Positions 25,401 through 34,947 of a stretch of 64,000 nucleotides of DNA are shown here, piece by piece. Location: NCBI RefSeq assembly GCF_030704205.1, contig NZ_CP131913.1, forward strand, positions 1,736,001-1,800,000, in the 5' to 3' direction. Each line of letters begins with the position of its first letter. Position 1 is the first letter of the stretch. The translations under genes were made by a program, and so were the position numbers. The DNA is from Halomonas alkalicola. GTDB taxonomy: Bacteria > Pseudomonadota > Gammaproteobacteria > Pseudomonadales > Halomonadaceae. Under the pieces are notes generated by a model. That model saw nothing but the letters and a program-made list of their open reading frames with translations. It was not told the DNA's origin and ran no database searches.

Positions 25401-26474
25401 TTAGGCTACCTGTTTTTCCGGTTCGACAACGGTGACCTGAAGCTCCCGCTCGGGGTTGAGCGATACGGTAGCGATGGGCGTCCAGTTGCGCGTCTTACCG
25501 CTCCAACGGGCGGGGTTGGCCTCCCGGGCCGCCTGATTGATGGCATGGCGCTTGGCCAGCACCTCGGTATCCTCCCCAGCATGTCGTTGTGCCGGTGTCA
25601 CCAGGCGGATCCCGCTGTGGCGATGCTCGTGGTTGTACCATTGCACGAAGCCAGCCACCCACTCGCGGGCATCGTCGAGCGTGGCAAACCCGTCGACGGG
25701 GTAGCAAGGCCGGTACTTGCAGGTCCGGAACAGTGCCTCCGAGTAGGGGTTGTCGTTGCTGACCCGCGGCCGGCTGAACGATGGCGTGATGCCGAGCTCA
25801 TGCAGCTTCTCCAGCAACGTGGCGCCCTTGAAGGGGCTACCATTGTCCGCGTGCAGTACCAGCGGCTTGTCAATGATCTGCTCGGCCAGCACCGCCCGTT
25901 CCAGCACGGTGCAGGAGTTGTGGGCCGACTCGGCCAGGAATACCTCCCAGCCGGTGATCTTGCGGCTGAAGAAGTCGATCATCATCACCAGGTAGTAGTA
26001 CTGCCCCTTGATCGGACCGCCCAGCCACGTGCAATCCCACGACCACACCTGATTCGGCGCAGTGGCCTGGTAGGTCGTCGGCCTGGCGCGGCGTTGAGGT
26101 GGCTTGGCACGGCCCCGGTGCACTACTTCACGGTGCTTGCGCATCACCCGGTAGAACAACGAGGGTGACGCCAGGTAGCGCTGCTCCTCATCGAACAAGC
26201 GCACCACGATCTGCTCTGGCGGCAGGCTGGCGTACTCGGGGCGGTGGCACACGTCGAGAATCTCCTGCTCTTCGGCCGGTGTCAGCGCGTTAGCCGGCAC
26301 CGGCCGGTCGACCAAAGGGCGCCGGTCCTCGTGCAGCTCCCCGCCGCGCGTCCAGCGCTGGTACGTCCTGGCGGTGATGCCCAGCTCGCGGCAGGCGGCC
26401 TCCAGGCGGGCCCCTTGGGACCGGGCTTCTTCGATCAGCGCGATGGCGCGTTGGCGATCTGGGGTGCTGATCAT
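25401..26474 (-). CDS. IS3-family transposase OrfB (integrase core)
   Basis: A 357-residue transposase with an N-terminal HTH (LEAACRELGITARTYQRW) and an rve core. The catalytic residues are in QVWSWDCTWLGGPIKG (D), LVLHADNGSPFKGATL (D) and NDNPYSEALFRTCKYRP (E). The C-terminal NHEHRHSGIRLVTPAQRHAG is typical of IS3-family enzymes. It reads without lesions and starts within the orfA stop. Confidence 0.9.
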   Translation of the reverse strand: MISTPDRQRAIALIEEARSQGARLEAACRELGITARTYQRWTRGGELHEDRRPLVDRPVPANALTPAEEQEILDVCHRPEYASLPPEQIVVRLFDEEQRYLASPSLFYRVMRKHREVVHRGRAKPPQRRARPTTYQATAPNQVWSWDCTWLGGPIKGQYYYLVMMIDFFSRKITGWEVFLAESAHNSCTVLERAVLAEQIIDKPLVLHADNGSPFKGATLLEKLHELGITPSFSRPRVSNDNPYSEALFRTCKYRPCYPVDGFATLDDAREWVAGFVQWYNHEHRHSGIRLVTPAQRHAGEDTEVLAKRHAINQAAREANPARWSGKTRNWTPIATVSLNPERELQVTVVEPEKQVA

Positions 26475-26968
26475 GCGTCCTCGTCCCCCCAGATCGCCCT
26501 CGCCTTTTTTCTGAGGGCCAGTAACGCTGCGGTTTCTGCCAGGGCCTCGTTCTTGCGGGCGAGCTCCTTCTCCAGGAATTTGATGCTTTTACGCTGCTGC
26601 CTGGCCTCGTCGGCCTCACGTTGGCGTTCCGAGTGGGAGAGGCTGGCGGCCTGCTCGCAGTCGTGACGCCAACGCTCCAGCTGCTCGGGATAAATCCCTC
26701 GGCGGCGGCAGTATTCCGCAGTTTCCTGGGCGTTCATCGAGGCGGTCTCGATCACGGCGCTGAACTTCTCCTTGGACGACCAGCCATCGGCGCCCTTGCC
26801 CAGAGTATCCGGCAGGCAACGCCCCTCGGCGCGGGCTTCCTTGCGCCACTTGTAGACGGTGCCCAGCGAGATCCCCTCCTGCTCCGCGATCACCTGCGGG
26901 GAGAGGTTGTGGGGAGGCAGCAGCTTAGTCACTACGGCTTGCCGGCGCTCCTCGGAGTAACGAGGCAT
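26471..26968 (-). CDS. IS3-family transposase OrfA (HTH protein)
   Basis: A 165-residue protein beginning MPRYSEERRQAVVTKLLPP at 26968 behind AAGGAG with 6-base spacing. It has two helix-turn-helix units (VIAEQEGISLGTVYKWRKEA and TAEYCRRRGIYPEQLERWRH) and a C-terminal coiled coil (SIKFLEKELARKNEALAETA). Its stop overlaps the orfB start. Confidence 0.85.
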   Translation of the reverse strand: MPRYSEERRQAVVTKLLPPHNLSPQVIAEQEGISLGTVYKWRKEARAEGRCLPDTLGKGADGWSSKEKFSAVIETASMNAQETAEYCRRRGIYPEQLERWRHDCEQAASLSHSERQREADEARQQRKSIKFLEKELARKNEALAETAALLALRKKARAIWGDEDA

Positions 26969-27027
26969 GAGTGTCTCCTTTCGCCCCCTGGTCGGTTTAT
27001 AAGAACAGGGTATCAGAGGGCACGACA

Positions 27028-27485
27028 CTCATCCTGACACTGGGGGTCGGCGAGTACCGGGTGCCCACTGCGCTGTGGGACTGCATGAGCCGCTATGCCT
27101 GCTGGCTGGAGCCCGCGATCACGCATGGGTGGGTGCAGCTTATGCAGGACTACAACCCGCAGGCCGATGTAGGTCTGCTACACCGGGCGCTAACCTGGCC
27201 GGAGAGCCGGCGTGAAACGCACAAGGTTCGCCGACTGATCGCCAGGCACCTGATCCGGCCGGCACCGCTGCACTGCGTGTGGTCCCACCAGGATCTGCAC
27301 CGCCACCATTACGCGGTGGACCACTGCTTTCCGTGGTCTCGCTGGCAGAACAACGATCTCTGGAATCTGCTCCCAACCACCGAGCGAGCCAACGCCGCTA
27401 AGTCCGACCGCCTGCCCGCTGCTGCACTAATGGAGCATGCCAGGCAGGACATCCTGGCCTGGTGGGAGATCCTGGACGCAGAACC
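27028..27485 (+). pseudogene. HNH endonuclease, C-terminal fragment
   Basis: The frame encodes the C-terminal part of an HNH nuclease. HHYAVDHCFPWSRWQNNDLW-NLLPTTERANAAKSDRLP contains the paired His/Asn metal site of the HNH fold. The start has been removed by the IS3 element at 27027, and beyond about 27485 the frame turns into a low-complexity Ser/Arg tail that is a shadow of the next gene. So both ends are damaged. Related proteins occur in restriction or phage-defence neighbourhoods; here it is a relic. Confidence 0.7.
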
Positions 27486-27503
27486 GGCGGTCTCAACACC
27501 TAC

Positions 27504-27857
27504 ATGCAGAAGGAACAGCAGCTCAAGCAGCTGCAGGACGAGCTCGACAAGCTGAAGTACGACGACTGCCTAAAGACCGAGCTAGATTTCAAGAATCACC
27601 TCGAAGACCTGATGCGCGAGTTCGACAAGTCAGCCGCTGACGTCATCAAGCTTCTGGATCCAACGCATACCGCTGACAAGAGCTCCAGCAGCGCCAAGAG
27701 CACCGGCCGCGCCAAGCGCAAGCTGAAGATCTACAAGAACCCGAACACTGGCGAAGTCGTCGAGACCCGCGGCGGCAACCAGAAGACGCTGAAGGCGTGG
27801 AAGGAGGAGTACGGTGCCGAGACCGTGGGAGGGTGGCTGGTGAGGACGGAGAACTGA
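27504..27857 (+). CDS. MvaT/H-NS-like nucleoid protein (probably 5'-truncated)
   Basis: A 117-residue protein with the two-part layout of the MvaT family. An N-terminal coiled-coil dimerisation helix (QLKQLQDELDKLKYDD) is followed by LEDLMREFDKSAADVIKLLD, a Ser/Lys-rich linker, and the DNA-binding domain KLKIYKNPNTGEVVETRGG-NQKTLKAWKEEYGAETVGGWL. These proteins silence AT-rich foreign DNA, and AT-rich blocks abound in this window. The in-frame codons just before the ATG read GGLNTY, which resembles the usual first codons of such genes. The original start therefore seems to have been lost at the junction with the HNH fragment. No good ribosome site precedes the ATG at 27504. Function is likely if it is still expressed. 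Confidence 0.75.
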   Translation: MQKEQQLKQLQDELDKLKYDDCLKTELDFKNHLEDLMREFDKSAADVIKLLDPTHTADKSSSSAKSTGRAKRKLKIYKNPNTGEVVETRGGNQKTLKAWKEEYGAETVGGWLVRTEN

Positions 27858-27975
27858 CGACTGAGAACACGAGTAGAATTTCTAGATGGAAACAATTAAA
27901 CAAGACATCTTTTATAAAACAAGCCTAGAAGCCAATATCATTTCTCCTTAGAACAAACATACAAGAAAGCTTCAA

Positions 27976-28019
27976 AGCCCATTACTCCATCTAAAAATTA
28001 TCTAGTGGAGCAATGGGCT
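27976..28019 (-). terminator. Hairpin downstream of ridA
   Basis: AGCCCATTACTCCA (27976-27989) pairs with TGGAGCAATGGGCT (28006-28019) with one mismatch and a 16-base AT-rich loop. It follows the ridA stop (28052) on the minus strand. The T-run after it is poor (TTTGAAGCTTTCTT), so termination efficiency is uncertain. It could also serve the mvaT-like gene from the other strand. Confidence 0.55.
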
Positions 28020-28051
28020 GAAAACAATACGCTTTGTTTATGTGGCTACAA

Positions 28052-28396
28052 TTAATTAGCCGCTGTAACTACCAATTCTAGCAACACGTCTTCTCCAAGG
28101 TCTGCCACCCCTAAAGTCGCTCTGGCAGGCAGGTTTTCGGGACCAAACCACTGGACCCAGACGTCGTTCATCCCTTTCTTTAGCGACAAGTCAGAAACAT
28201 AAGCAGTAGCCGAGACAATACACTCCTTTTTAGTTCCGGATTCAGCAAGATAATTTTCCAGCTTGTCCAATACCTGCTGAGTCTGCCCTGCCATATCCAA
28301 GCTGAGATCATCTGCGATGATGCCACCAAAGAACACAAAACCATTGGCTTCAACTGCACGATGCATAATTGGGGTAGGGATACTGCGCTTGATCAT
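28052..28396 (-). CDS. RidA family imine/enamine deaminase
   Basis: A 114-residue YjgF/YER057c/UK114 protein. It has MIKRSIPTPIMHRAVEANGF, then GGIIADDLSLDMAGQTQQVL and the C-terminal LPARATLGVADLGEDVLLEL, which carries the conserved Arg that binds the substrate carboxylate. RidA proteins hydrolyse reactive 2-iminoacids released by amino-acid oxidases to 2-oxo acids. The start at 28396 follows AAGGAG with 6-base spacing. Its place directly downstream of an FAD oxidase gene (28492-29613) fits clearance of the imine made by that enzyme. Confidence 0.88.
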   Translation of the reverse strand: MIKRSIPTPIMHRAVEANGFVFFGGIIADDLSLDMAGQTQQVLDKLENYLAESGTKKECIVSATAYVSDLSLKKGMNDVWVQWFGPENLPARATLGVADLGEDVLLELVVTAAN

Positions 28397-28491
28397 GACT
28401 AACTCCTTTGATTGCCTGACTTCAGGCGTGGTGTCACTCTTTTCGGCATGCCGAAAAATGAGCAAGATGTATAATGCGGAATAGCAGTAGA

Positions 28492-29613
28492 TCAGATTGA
28501 GGAGTGATTACCATTGAAACGTGTAATCGAAAATGGCTCAATCGGGTAGGACGGCTCGCGCCCCATAGCTAGGTCAGCCACGATTTCCCCAGTAATGGGA
28601 CTCAGCTGAAAACCATGGGCCGAGAAGCCGAAGGCATGAATAACGTTCTCGGATGTACTGCTCGAGCCCAACACTGGGATTTGGTCTGGCATAACGGCTT
28701 CCATCCCTGCCCAGGTACGGACAATGCGCGCCTCATTCATAAAGGGGAACAGGCTCAACACAGTGTCTGCATTTTCTGCCAAGCCACCAAGGCTGGTCTC
28801 GGCAACCTGACGGTGTGAATCGACTTCCCCACGAATTCCTCCGCCGATCATCACGGTACCATTCTCAAACTGTTTAAAGGAAAGTAACCTGGAGGTAGCC
28901 CCAATAACCGGACCGAGAAATGGTTTCATTCGCTCAGTAATCATCAACATCGGCGCCTCCGCTGCGAGAGGCACTGGCTCACCCAGCCATTGACAAAAAG
29001 TTCCCGCCCAAGCACCAGCACAATTGATGAGGATGTCAGCAGTAAACCGGTGGGTGCCAGCCTGAACCTTCCAGCCGCTGCCACAGGCCTCCAGGTCAGT
29101 GACAGTCACACCTTCGAAGAAACTTGCGCCCTGCCGTTGAGCCAAGCGCCTCCAGGCTGTAACCGTACGATAGGGGTTGGCATAACCATCTCCGTCGCAG
29201 GCAAGCCCGCCAGGGCTATGGGGAGACAGAGCAGGTACACGCTTACGGAGCTCGTCGCGAGTAATGAGGTACTCGTGGTTGAATCCCAGAGAACGGACCT
29301 GTCGCTCACGCTCAGCCAGCGTCTCCAAGTCTGCACTATTCTCGGCGACCATGATCTGCCCGACCGGGCGAAAACCACAGTCGTCCCCTACTACCTCGGC
29401 CATGCGTTGCCAACGCTCCCAGGCCGCCATGGCCAATGGGATCTCCGCAGGATGCCTGCCTAATCGCCGCACACCACCAGCGTTAACACCTGAGGCATGA
29501 CGGCCGGCATAGTCCTTGTCGATCACAGTGACCCGATGGCCCTGGGCGCTGAGATGGACAGCGGCACTACAGCCATGGAGACCTCCCCCGACAATCACAA
29601 TCCGCGCACTCAT
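28492..29613 (-). CDS. FAD-dependent amine oxidase subunit, opine oxidase/HcnC/D-hydroxyproline dehydrogenase type
   Basis: A 373-residue DAO-family flavoprotein. The dinucleotide motif is VIVGGGLHGCSAAVHLSAQG, with SGVNAGGVRRLGRHPAEIP in the FAD-binding loop and a C-terminal HAFGFSAHGFQLSPITGEI. It overlaps the preceding HcnB-like gene by ATGA. This is the organisation of the multi-subunit enzymes OoxA/OoxB (octopine oxidase), HcnABC and LhpBEF (D-hydroxyproline dehydrogenase), in which the DAO subunit carries the substrate site. Which amine is oxidised cannot be decided here. The neighbours (RidA, an ABC binding protein) point to a scavenging pathway for a secondary amine or D-amino acid. 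Confidence 0.8.
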   Translation of the reverse strand: MSARIVIVGGGLHGCSAAVHLSAQGHRVTVIDKDYAGRHASGVNAGGVRRLGRHPAEIPLAMAAWERWQRMAEVVGDDCGFRPVGQIMVAENSADLETLAERERQVRSLGFNHEYLITRDELRKRVPALSPHSPGGLACDGDGYANPYRTVTAWRRLAQRQGASFFEGVTVTDLEACGSGWKVQAGTHRFTADILINCAGAWAGTFCQWLGEPVPLAAEAPMLMITERMKPFLGPVIGATSRLLSFKQFENGTVMIGGGIRGEVDSHRQVAETSLGGLAENADTVLSLFPFMNEARIVRTWAGMEAVMPDQIPVLGSSSTSENVIHAFGFSAHGFQLSPITGEIVADLAMGREPSYPIEPFSITRFNGNHSSI

Positions 29614-31011
29614 CTCGAAATATCCTCAGCGGCTGTAGCCAGCTGCCCCAAAGTAATGGGTTTAAAGGGAGGGCGAAGCCGATAGTAACCAGTCTCGCTA
29701 ACGCTCTGGCCGTTGGCATCGGCCAACAGTTCGCTAACCGTCAGGCCACACATACGTCCTTGACAGGGTCCCATTCCGCATCGAGTAAATGATTTGGTCT
29801 GGTTAGGTCCACGACACCCCTGATTTGCCATGTTCCGCACTTCACCTGCAGTAACTTCCTCACACCGACAGACAACTGTATTGTCCTCCGGAAGGCGCCA
29901 TTGTGCGGCCGGTTGGTAGAGGGTATCGAGGAAAGGACGAATAGCCGTTTCTCGCTTTAATTCACGCCGTAGCCGCTTCACTTCCGCTCGGATTTGATCT
30001 TCATTAACACGACCTAGAGCGATGGCGGCACCCAGGCCTGCTAGCCGCCCCTGAAAAGCAGAAGCTTTGGCTCCTACGATGCCACCAGCATCTCCAGCGA
30101 CCGAGACCCCCTCGACATCTGTTGCCAACCAAGTGTCCGTTCGCGGACGCCAAGACAGTTGCCGCTCGTCCCAATCATGTGTGCAGTCGAGCGCCCGAGT
30201 AACCTGTGTACTTTGTGTTTGGTACTACACCCTGATGCAGTAGCAGCAGCGGTGTTGTCAAGGAGTGCCACTCAGGATCATTGCCACATCGCCAGCGGAC
30301 ACGCTCTAGTCGGTTCTCGCCTTCGGCCTCCAGAGCCGTTACATGCCGAACATGCCTAACTCCTGCACGTCGCAGTTCGGCCAATAGCCCCACGCCCTTG
30401 AGTAGAGTTCGAATATTTCGTAGCGCACCTGGCATTAGCGGGAGTGCATCCCGGTATTGGCCTGGCGACGAGGTATCAAGCAAGGCAGCAATGGGAACCC
30501 CAGCGCGCAAATATTGCACGGCCAGCAGTAAAAGAAGTGGCCCACAGCCAGCGAGAACAACCGGTGCCGAGGGCACCAAACCACAACTCTTAAGCATAAT
30601 CTGCCCGCTTCCGGCAGTCATGACTCCGGGCAGGGTCCAGCCCGGAACCGGAAAAGGACGCTCCATGGCACCATGAGCGAGAATGACATGTCGGGCTCGA
30701 ACCATCGACGCTTGGTCACCTTGGAGGAGCCCGACCTCAAGCTGCCTGGTGAGCTGCCAAAGGGTAGTCCCAGGCCGATAATCAATGCGTGGATCATCAA
30801 GCCCATCTACCAGCTCCTCACCACACCAGTAGTCATTACCAAGAATTCGCCGCTCCTTGATCGGCGTAGTCTCAATTGAACGATAAATCTGTCCACCAGG
30901 CGCCGGCTGTTCATCTACCACCACCGCGGTGATGCCATGGGCCACGGCAGCGGCGGCAGCGGCCATACCGGCAGGCCCACTTCCAAGTATCACCAAGTCA
31001 TGAGTCGTCAT
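29610..31011 (-). pseudogene. HcnB/OoxA-like FAD/[2Fe-2S] oxidase subunit with a frameshift
   Basis: The first part (31011 to about 30207) starts MTTHDLVILGSGPAGMAAAA and is a pyridine-nucleotide-disulfide-type FAD domain running to HQGVVPNT. The second part (about 30206 to 29610) continues in another frame with QVTRALDCTHDWDERQLSW, then GVSVAGDAGGIVGAKASAF, and a BFD-like [2Fe-2S] domain with CRCEE and CGMGPCQGRMC. Together they make about 466 residues, the family length. Deleting one base near 30206 restores a single frame (VVPNTKYQVTRAL). Either the gene is inactive or there is a one-base sequence error. The start at 31011 overlaps the stop of the small iron-sulfur subunit. Confidence 0.82.
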
Positions 31012-31313
31012 CAGCCGAGCCTCCTTGCGCCGTGTTGAGAGCGAATCTGCATGCCGTCCTTCACATGGACCTGGCAACCCTGGACATTAGGGACGTCGTC
31101 CACCTCGACCAGACACTCAAAACAGACCCCCATCATACAGTAGGGGCCTCTCTGGGATCCGCTCACCGGCGTGGGACGACATGCTTCGACGCCGGCCGCG
31201 AGCAGCGCCGCTGCAATGGTATCGCCATCCTGGGCAGTAACCTGCCGGCCGTTGAAGTAAACGATCACTGTTTTCTGCATAGGCGCATCAGGCGGGGTTA
31301 GCCGTTTGAACAT
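31011..31313 (-). CDS. HcnA-like [2Fe-2S] small subunit
   Basis: A 100-residue ferredoxin-like protein: FKRLTPPDAPMQKTVIVYFN, then a plant-type [2Fe-2S] pattern with one early Cys (EACRPTPVSG), GPYCMMGVCFEC, and the last Cys in NVQGCQVHV. It is the small electron-transfer subunit of HcnABC/opine-oxidase/hydroxyproline-dehydrogenase complexes. The start at 31313 is kept, rather than the internal Met, because the FKRL opening is conserved in this subunit. It overlaps the stop of the upstream oxidase gene and the start of the HcnB-like gene, so these genes form one operon. Confidence 0.8.
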   Translation of the reverse strand: MFKRLTPPDAPMQKTVIVYFNGRQVTAQDGDTIAAALLAAGVEACRPTPVSGSQRGPYCMMGVCFECLVEVDDVPNVQGCQVHVKDGMQIRSQHGARRLG

Positions 31314-31579
31314 CGAATCTCTCCGCGGTGAAAGGAACTATTTCGCTAGGTGAGGAATCACCAGCGATCCAGGGGGCAAGGCGTTTGGCATGGGCTGCAG
31401 CCAAGGTCACACCGCTATGGCAGCAGGCCACGAATGCGCCCGGATGAGAGAGCGAAGCTTGATAGAGCGGATAGCCATCAGGTGTCATCACTCGCAGCGC
31501 ACCCCAAGTACGTACTATGCGCGTCTTGGCTAGCGCCGGCAGGGCACGCACAGCCCGTTGGGCGATATGCGATAGCACA

Positions 31580-33125
31580 GTAACTATTCAGGTGGCTGCG
31601 GATGGGGTATCGCCAACCAGCTGATTTTTCTGGCATAGTGCACAGCATCATTCGGCACACCTATGCGGTGATATGACCATCAGCGATATCAACGTCGACG
31701 AGGCCCTGGAGCGGGTCCGGCAGCAGCTCAAGGAAGACCAGACGGTCTCGCCGTCGCTGCGTGCCGCCATCGATGTGCTGATGCTGCTGGTCAAGCTCAT
31801 GGCCGATCGCCTGGCCACCAGTAGCCGCAACAGCAGCAAGCCACCGTCCCAGGATCCCAATCGCCAGCGCCGCTCGCGCGCCAAAGGCGAGCGGCGCCCC
31901 GGCGGACAGCCAGGGCATGAGGGTAAGACGTTGGCGCCGGTGACGGACCCCGACGAGGTGGTCAAGCTCCGTGTCGATCGTCGGCAACTCCCCAAGGGGC
32001 GTTCTTACCGCCCGGTCGGCGTCGAAACGCGCCAAGTGCAGGACATCGTAATCCAGGCCGTGGTCACCGAATATCAGGCTGAGGTCCTCGAAGATGATCA
32101 GGGGCAACGCTACGTGGCGCCATTCCCCGAGGGCGTGACTCGCCCCATCCAGTATGGCCCTCGCCTCAAGGCGCATGTCGTCTATCTCTCCCAGTATCAG
32201 CTGTTGCCCTATGCGCGTATCCGCGAGTTGCTCACCTCGCAGTGCGGCCTGTCGCTGAGCACCGGCACCCTGTTCGCCTTCAACCAGGAGGCCTACCAGC
32301 GGGCCGAGGCGTTCGCCGAGTGGGTGATCCCGGCGCTACGTGAAGCAGCCACCGTCCATGCCGATGAAACCGGAATGCAGGTCGGTGGCAAACGCTACTG
32401 GCTACACAGCGCCTCCAACGAGGCCCTGACCTGGTTGGCCCCGCACCCCAAGCGCGGCCAGGAAGCGATGGACGCCATCGGCGTATTGCCCTTCGTGCGT
32501 GGCGTGCTGGTGCATGATCACTGGAAGCCCTACTACCGCTATCCGGATTGCCGGCACGCGCTCTGTAATGCGCACCACCTTCGGGAGCTGACAGCGGCCT
32601 GGGAGAACGATGGCCAGGCATGGGCCAAGGCCTTGCATGACCTGTTGTTGGAGATGCATCGCGCCGTGGAGGTGGCCGACGGCTGCCTCTCGGCCGATGA
32701 GACCCGAGCCTGGCGGCAGCGCTATCGAGATTGCCTGGCGAAAGGGGACGCCGAGTGCCCCCCGCCGGTGAAACCGCCACCTGGAACGCGAGGCCGGGCC
32801 AAGCGCACCAAGTCGCGCAACCTCCTGGAACGCCTCCAGGCGTACGAGGACGACGTGTTGCGCTTCCTCGACGACCCTGCCGCTCCCTTCACCAACAACC
32901 AGGGGGAGCGCGATCTGCGAATGACCAAGGTCCAGCAGAAAATCTCGGGCTGTTTCCGCTCCTGGGAGGGTGCTGAGATCTTCTGCCGCATGCGTAGCTT
33001 TCTCTCGACCGCCGTCAAGCAAGGGGTAGCGGCGCATACCGCACTGGAGCAACTGTTTGCGGGGGAGGTGCCAGCCTTCAAGCAGCAAGAAGCCCCGACT
33101 CAGCCAACCGGTGCTGAATAGTTAC
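31580..33125 (+). mobile_element. IS66-family insertion sequence (single-ORF type)
   Basis: A 1,546-bp element with the terminal inverted repeat GTAACTATTCAG / CTGAATAGTTAC, flanked by a perfect 8-bp duplication ATAGCACA (31572-31579 and 33126-33133). It carries only the tnpC-like gene and lacks tnpA and tnpB, as in the ISBst12-like subgroup. The transposase stop codon lies inside the right inverted repeat. Confidence 0.94.
31673..33121 (+). CDS. IS66-family transposase
   Basis: A 482-residue TnpC-type transposase. The N-terminal coiled region is followed by [20 protein letters not shown], the conserved IS66 motif, and [11 protein letters not shown]. The catalytic core follows: [20 protein letters not shown] (D), [20 protein letters not shown] (D), [15 protein letters not shown], and [20 protein letters not shown] (E). 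All three acidic residues are present and the frame is intact, so it may be active. Confidence 0.93.
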   Translation: MTISDINVDEALERVRQQLKEDQTVSPSLRAAIDVLMLLVKLMADRLATSSRNSSKPPSQDPNRQRRSRAKGERRPGGQPGHEGKTLAPVTDPDEVVKLRVDRRQLPKGRSYRPVGVETRQVQDIVIQAVVTEYQAEVLEDDQGQRYVAPFPEGVTRPIQYGPRLKAHVVYLSQYQLLPYARIRELLTSQCGLSLSTGTLFAFNQEAYQRAEAFAEWVIPALREAATVHADETGMQVGGKRYWLHSASNEALTWLAPHPKRGQEAMDAIGVLPFVRGVLVHDHWKPYYRYPDCRHALCNAHHLRELTAAWENDGQAWAKALHDLLLEMHRAVEVADGCLSADETRAWRQRYRDCLAKGDAECPPPVKPPPGTRGRAKRTKSRNLLERLQAYEDDVLRFLDDPAAPFTNNQGERDLRMTKVQQKISGCFRSWEGAEIFCRMRSFLSTAVKQGVAAHTALEQLFAGEVPAFKQQEAPTQPTGAE

Positions 33126-33969
33126 ATAGCACAGGAGTTTCTGTGCCCTCGTCAAAACCGACATCTTCATGTGAATCACCTAGCAAAATTGAGCCTTCCC
33201 CTGTCTGGCGAAGGTACGTGGTCGGAAGATTCAGAAGTGGGCTCATGCGCTCAGTAACCAGGATCTCGCCTCGGTTAGGCACCAGTGGTGCTTGCAGACC
33301 AACCTGAGGAGCTAGAAGGCGGTTACCGAGACCGGCGGCGAGCACCACGCGCTCCGCATGGACTCGCTCACCTTCACGCTCGATTACAAAGCTATCCCCT
33401 CGCTGTTGTACTCGGTGAACCTTGCTGCCAGGAAGGAAAGTACCGCCAAAGCGAAGAAAACCGGCATGCAATCCACGTAGCAAATAAAGAGGATTGGCAT
33501 GTCCATCCCAGCGTGACCATGAGGCTCCCGTGACACTCTCCCCTATTTCCGGAATCATTTCGCGTAGCTGTTCATGATCGAGCATTGCGAAATCAAACTG
33601 CCCGCCAGTTGCCTTGGACAACGTGGTAAGTTCAGCCTGCCTCAGCTCTATTTCCTTGTGGCTGTAGCAGAGATGCAAACCTCCCGGCGCTTGGTGTTGT
33701 GTTGCTACCCCAGTGAGCTCCCAGAGTTCTTCCGATAGGCTGGGCCACAAGGATGCAGAACTCATGCTCCACTGTGAGTAGCTCGGGATTTCGAGCCCTT
33801 TACCCTGAACCCAGACCAGTCCGAAATTGCCTCGAGATGCTCGATAGGCAACATCGCCCTCATCGAGCACAGCGACACGGTAGCTGGCCTTAGCCAGGCC
33901 ATAAGCAATAGCACTGCCTACTAGCCCACCACCAACGATAGCAAAATCATAAGTATTCATTTGATCGAT

Positions 33970-34477
33970 TCACCCATTGCCGATCAGTAATTTGTCTAAC
34001 CCAGAGACATGATCCAGCATCAGAACCAAGAAAGCCGTTAGAAAGATCAGCACGGTCGATATAAAAGCAATCATCGGGCCGATGGTGTAAACAATACCCT
34101 TATACATTTTACGAACAGCGCTGTCGGGCTGGGCGACGCAAAAAACGCCATCGAAATTTCAAAGTAACTGCGGTTAACGCGAGAAACCAACCGCCAGCCA
34201 CGCTCGACAAGGTCACCGGAAATACGACACGACTAAAAATAGACCACTGATTGGCCCTCAATGACATTACGGAATTTACTTCCTGTTCCCCCATACCAAA
34301 TACTGATACTTTAAATAAGCGATTATTATGCGGAATGGTGATCACATAAGCCGACACCAATGCATTAAACCTGCTATATACACTTGTACGCAAAAACAAC
34401 CCGGGGGGAAATAAACCGAGAGTTTCATACGGAACAAGAAGAATTAAATCAACAAAAGGATCGGCAGGAAAAATCAT
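33970..34477 (-). pseudogene. ABC transporter permease (PotC-like), multiply frameshifted remnant
   Basis: Pieces in different frames of the minus strand add up to the C-terminal half of a binding-protein-dependent permease. SLRANQWSIFSRVVFPVTL is the cytoplasmic EAA loop. It is followed by SVAGGWFLALTAV, then in another frame FEISMAFFASPSPTALFV, then in a third KGIVYTIGPMIAFISTVLIF and the end LLIGNG with stop at 33970. At least two indels are needed to join them. Similar permeases move polyamines or phosphonates. It lies upstream of the broken oxidase gene in the same direction, so it probably belonged to the same uptake-and-oxidation cluster. Confidence 0.7.
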
Positions 34478-34947
34478 GGGGCTAAAGCTACTGAAAAATC
34501 AATTACGCCAGCTATAAATGCTATTCGAAGTACGCGACCACCCATAATTCACATCCTCATTTTTTATTATTAAACCAATAAGATATTGAAAATAACTCAA
34601 ATTACTATAATTTTTTCCAATGCAGTGTTTACGCTATGGCTTAAAAACTAGCACCTAAATGCCATGCACACTAATACCATTTTTTACCAACCCTATGCGT
34701 ATATGTTATCGAATCCATCGCTTTACGCATCAATCAAATTCTGAAGTTAGACTTGATAACGTGCCAGCAAGAAGTGTGGTTAGATCTGATAAGTTAGGCC
34801 ACCGTGGGCCTTCGCTAAAGTTGCAAGTTGCCAAACACTCCCACCGAAGGAACCCCACGATGGCTGCCAAGAGCATGGCACTGGCGAAGCTGCTTGAAAA
34901 GCGCATGATGTTTCAGGACTTTCTGAGCCAGAGGCATGATGCTCATG
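34478..34947. other. Region without an intact gene; possible short transposase remnant at its right end
   Basis: The stretch to about 34750 is AT-rich and has no supported gene. From about 34780 the DNA becomes GC-richer and contains, on the plus strand from 34861, a frame MAAKSMALAKLLEKRMMFQD that resembles the start of a gene. It breaks off where the degraded IS1380-like element begins at 34948. I cannot name it; it may be the 5' end of another transposase or host gene cut by that element. Confidence 0.35.

Larger units (their letters stand above)
25383..27027 (-). mobile_element. IS3-family insertion sequence (two-ORF, about 1.65 kb)
   Basis: Carries orfA and orfB overlapping by ATGA on the minus strand. 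The ends I infer are TGTCGCCTCTGAGG at 25383 and, inward from the right, TGTCGTGCCCTCTGAT at 27027; these are imperfect inverted repeats with the TG terminus. No flanking duplication is visible. The right side cuts into an HNH nuclease gene. Boundaries are less certain than for the other ISs. Confidence 0.75.
31288..33960 (-). pseudogene. FAD-dependent oxidoreductase (DAO family) split by IS66
   Basis: The N-terminal part (33960 to 33134) starts MNTYDFAIVGGGLVGSAIAYGL and shows SRGNFGLVWVQGKGLEIPSY. The C-terminal part (31579 to 31288) contains RTWGALRVMTPDGYPLYQAS. Removing the IS66 element and one copy of its 8-bp duplication joins them in frame (827 + 292 bases, 372 residues) across TPVLSHIAQR. 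Its reconstructed product closely resembles the intact oxidase at 36862-37983, which shares WVQGKG, GD..EEVGFD and WGALRVMTPDG. It was the first gene of the oxidase operon, so the IS66 insertion may also be polar on the downstream subunit genes. Confidence 0.9.

Noticed and set aside
27504..27857. Toxin-antitoxin gene
   Set aside because: The size fits, but the YKNPNTGEVVETRGGN domain is clearly of the MvaT/H-NS type.
31572..33133. Short direct repeats ATAGCACA as a regulatory or attachment site
   Set aside because: They are the target duplication of the IS66 element and nothing more.
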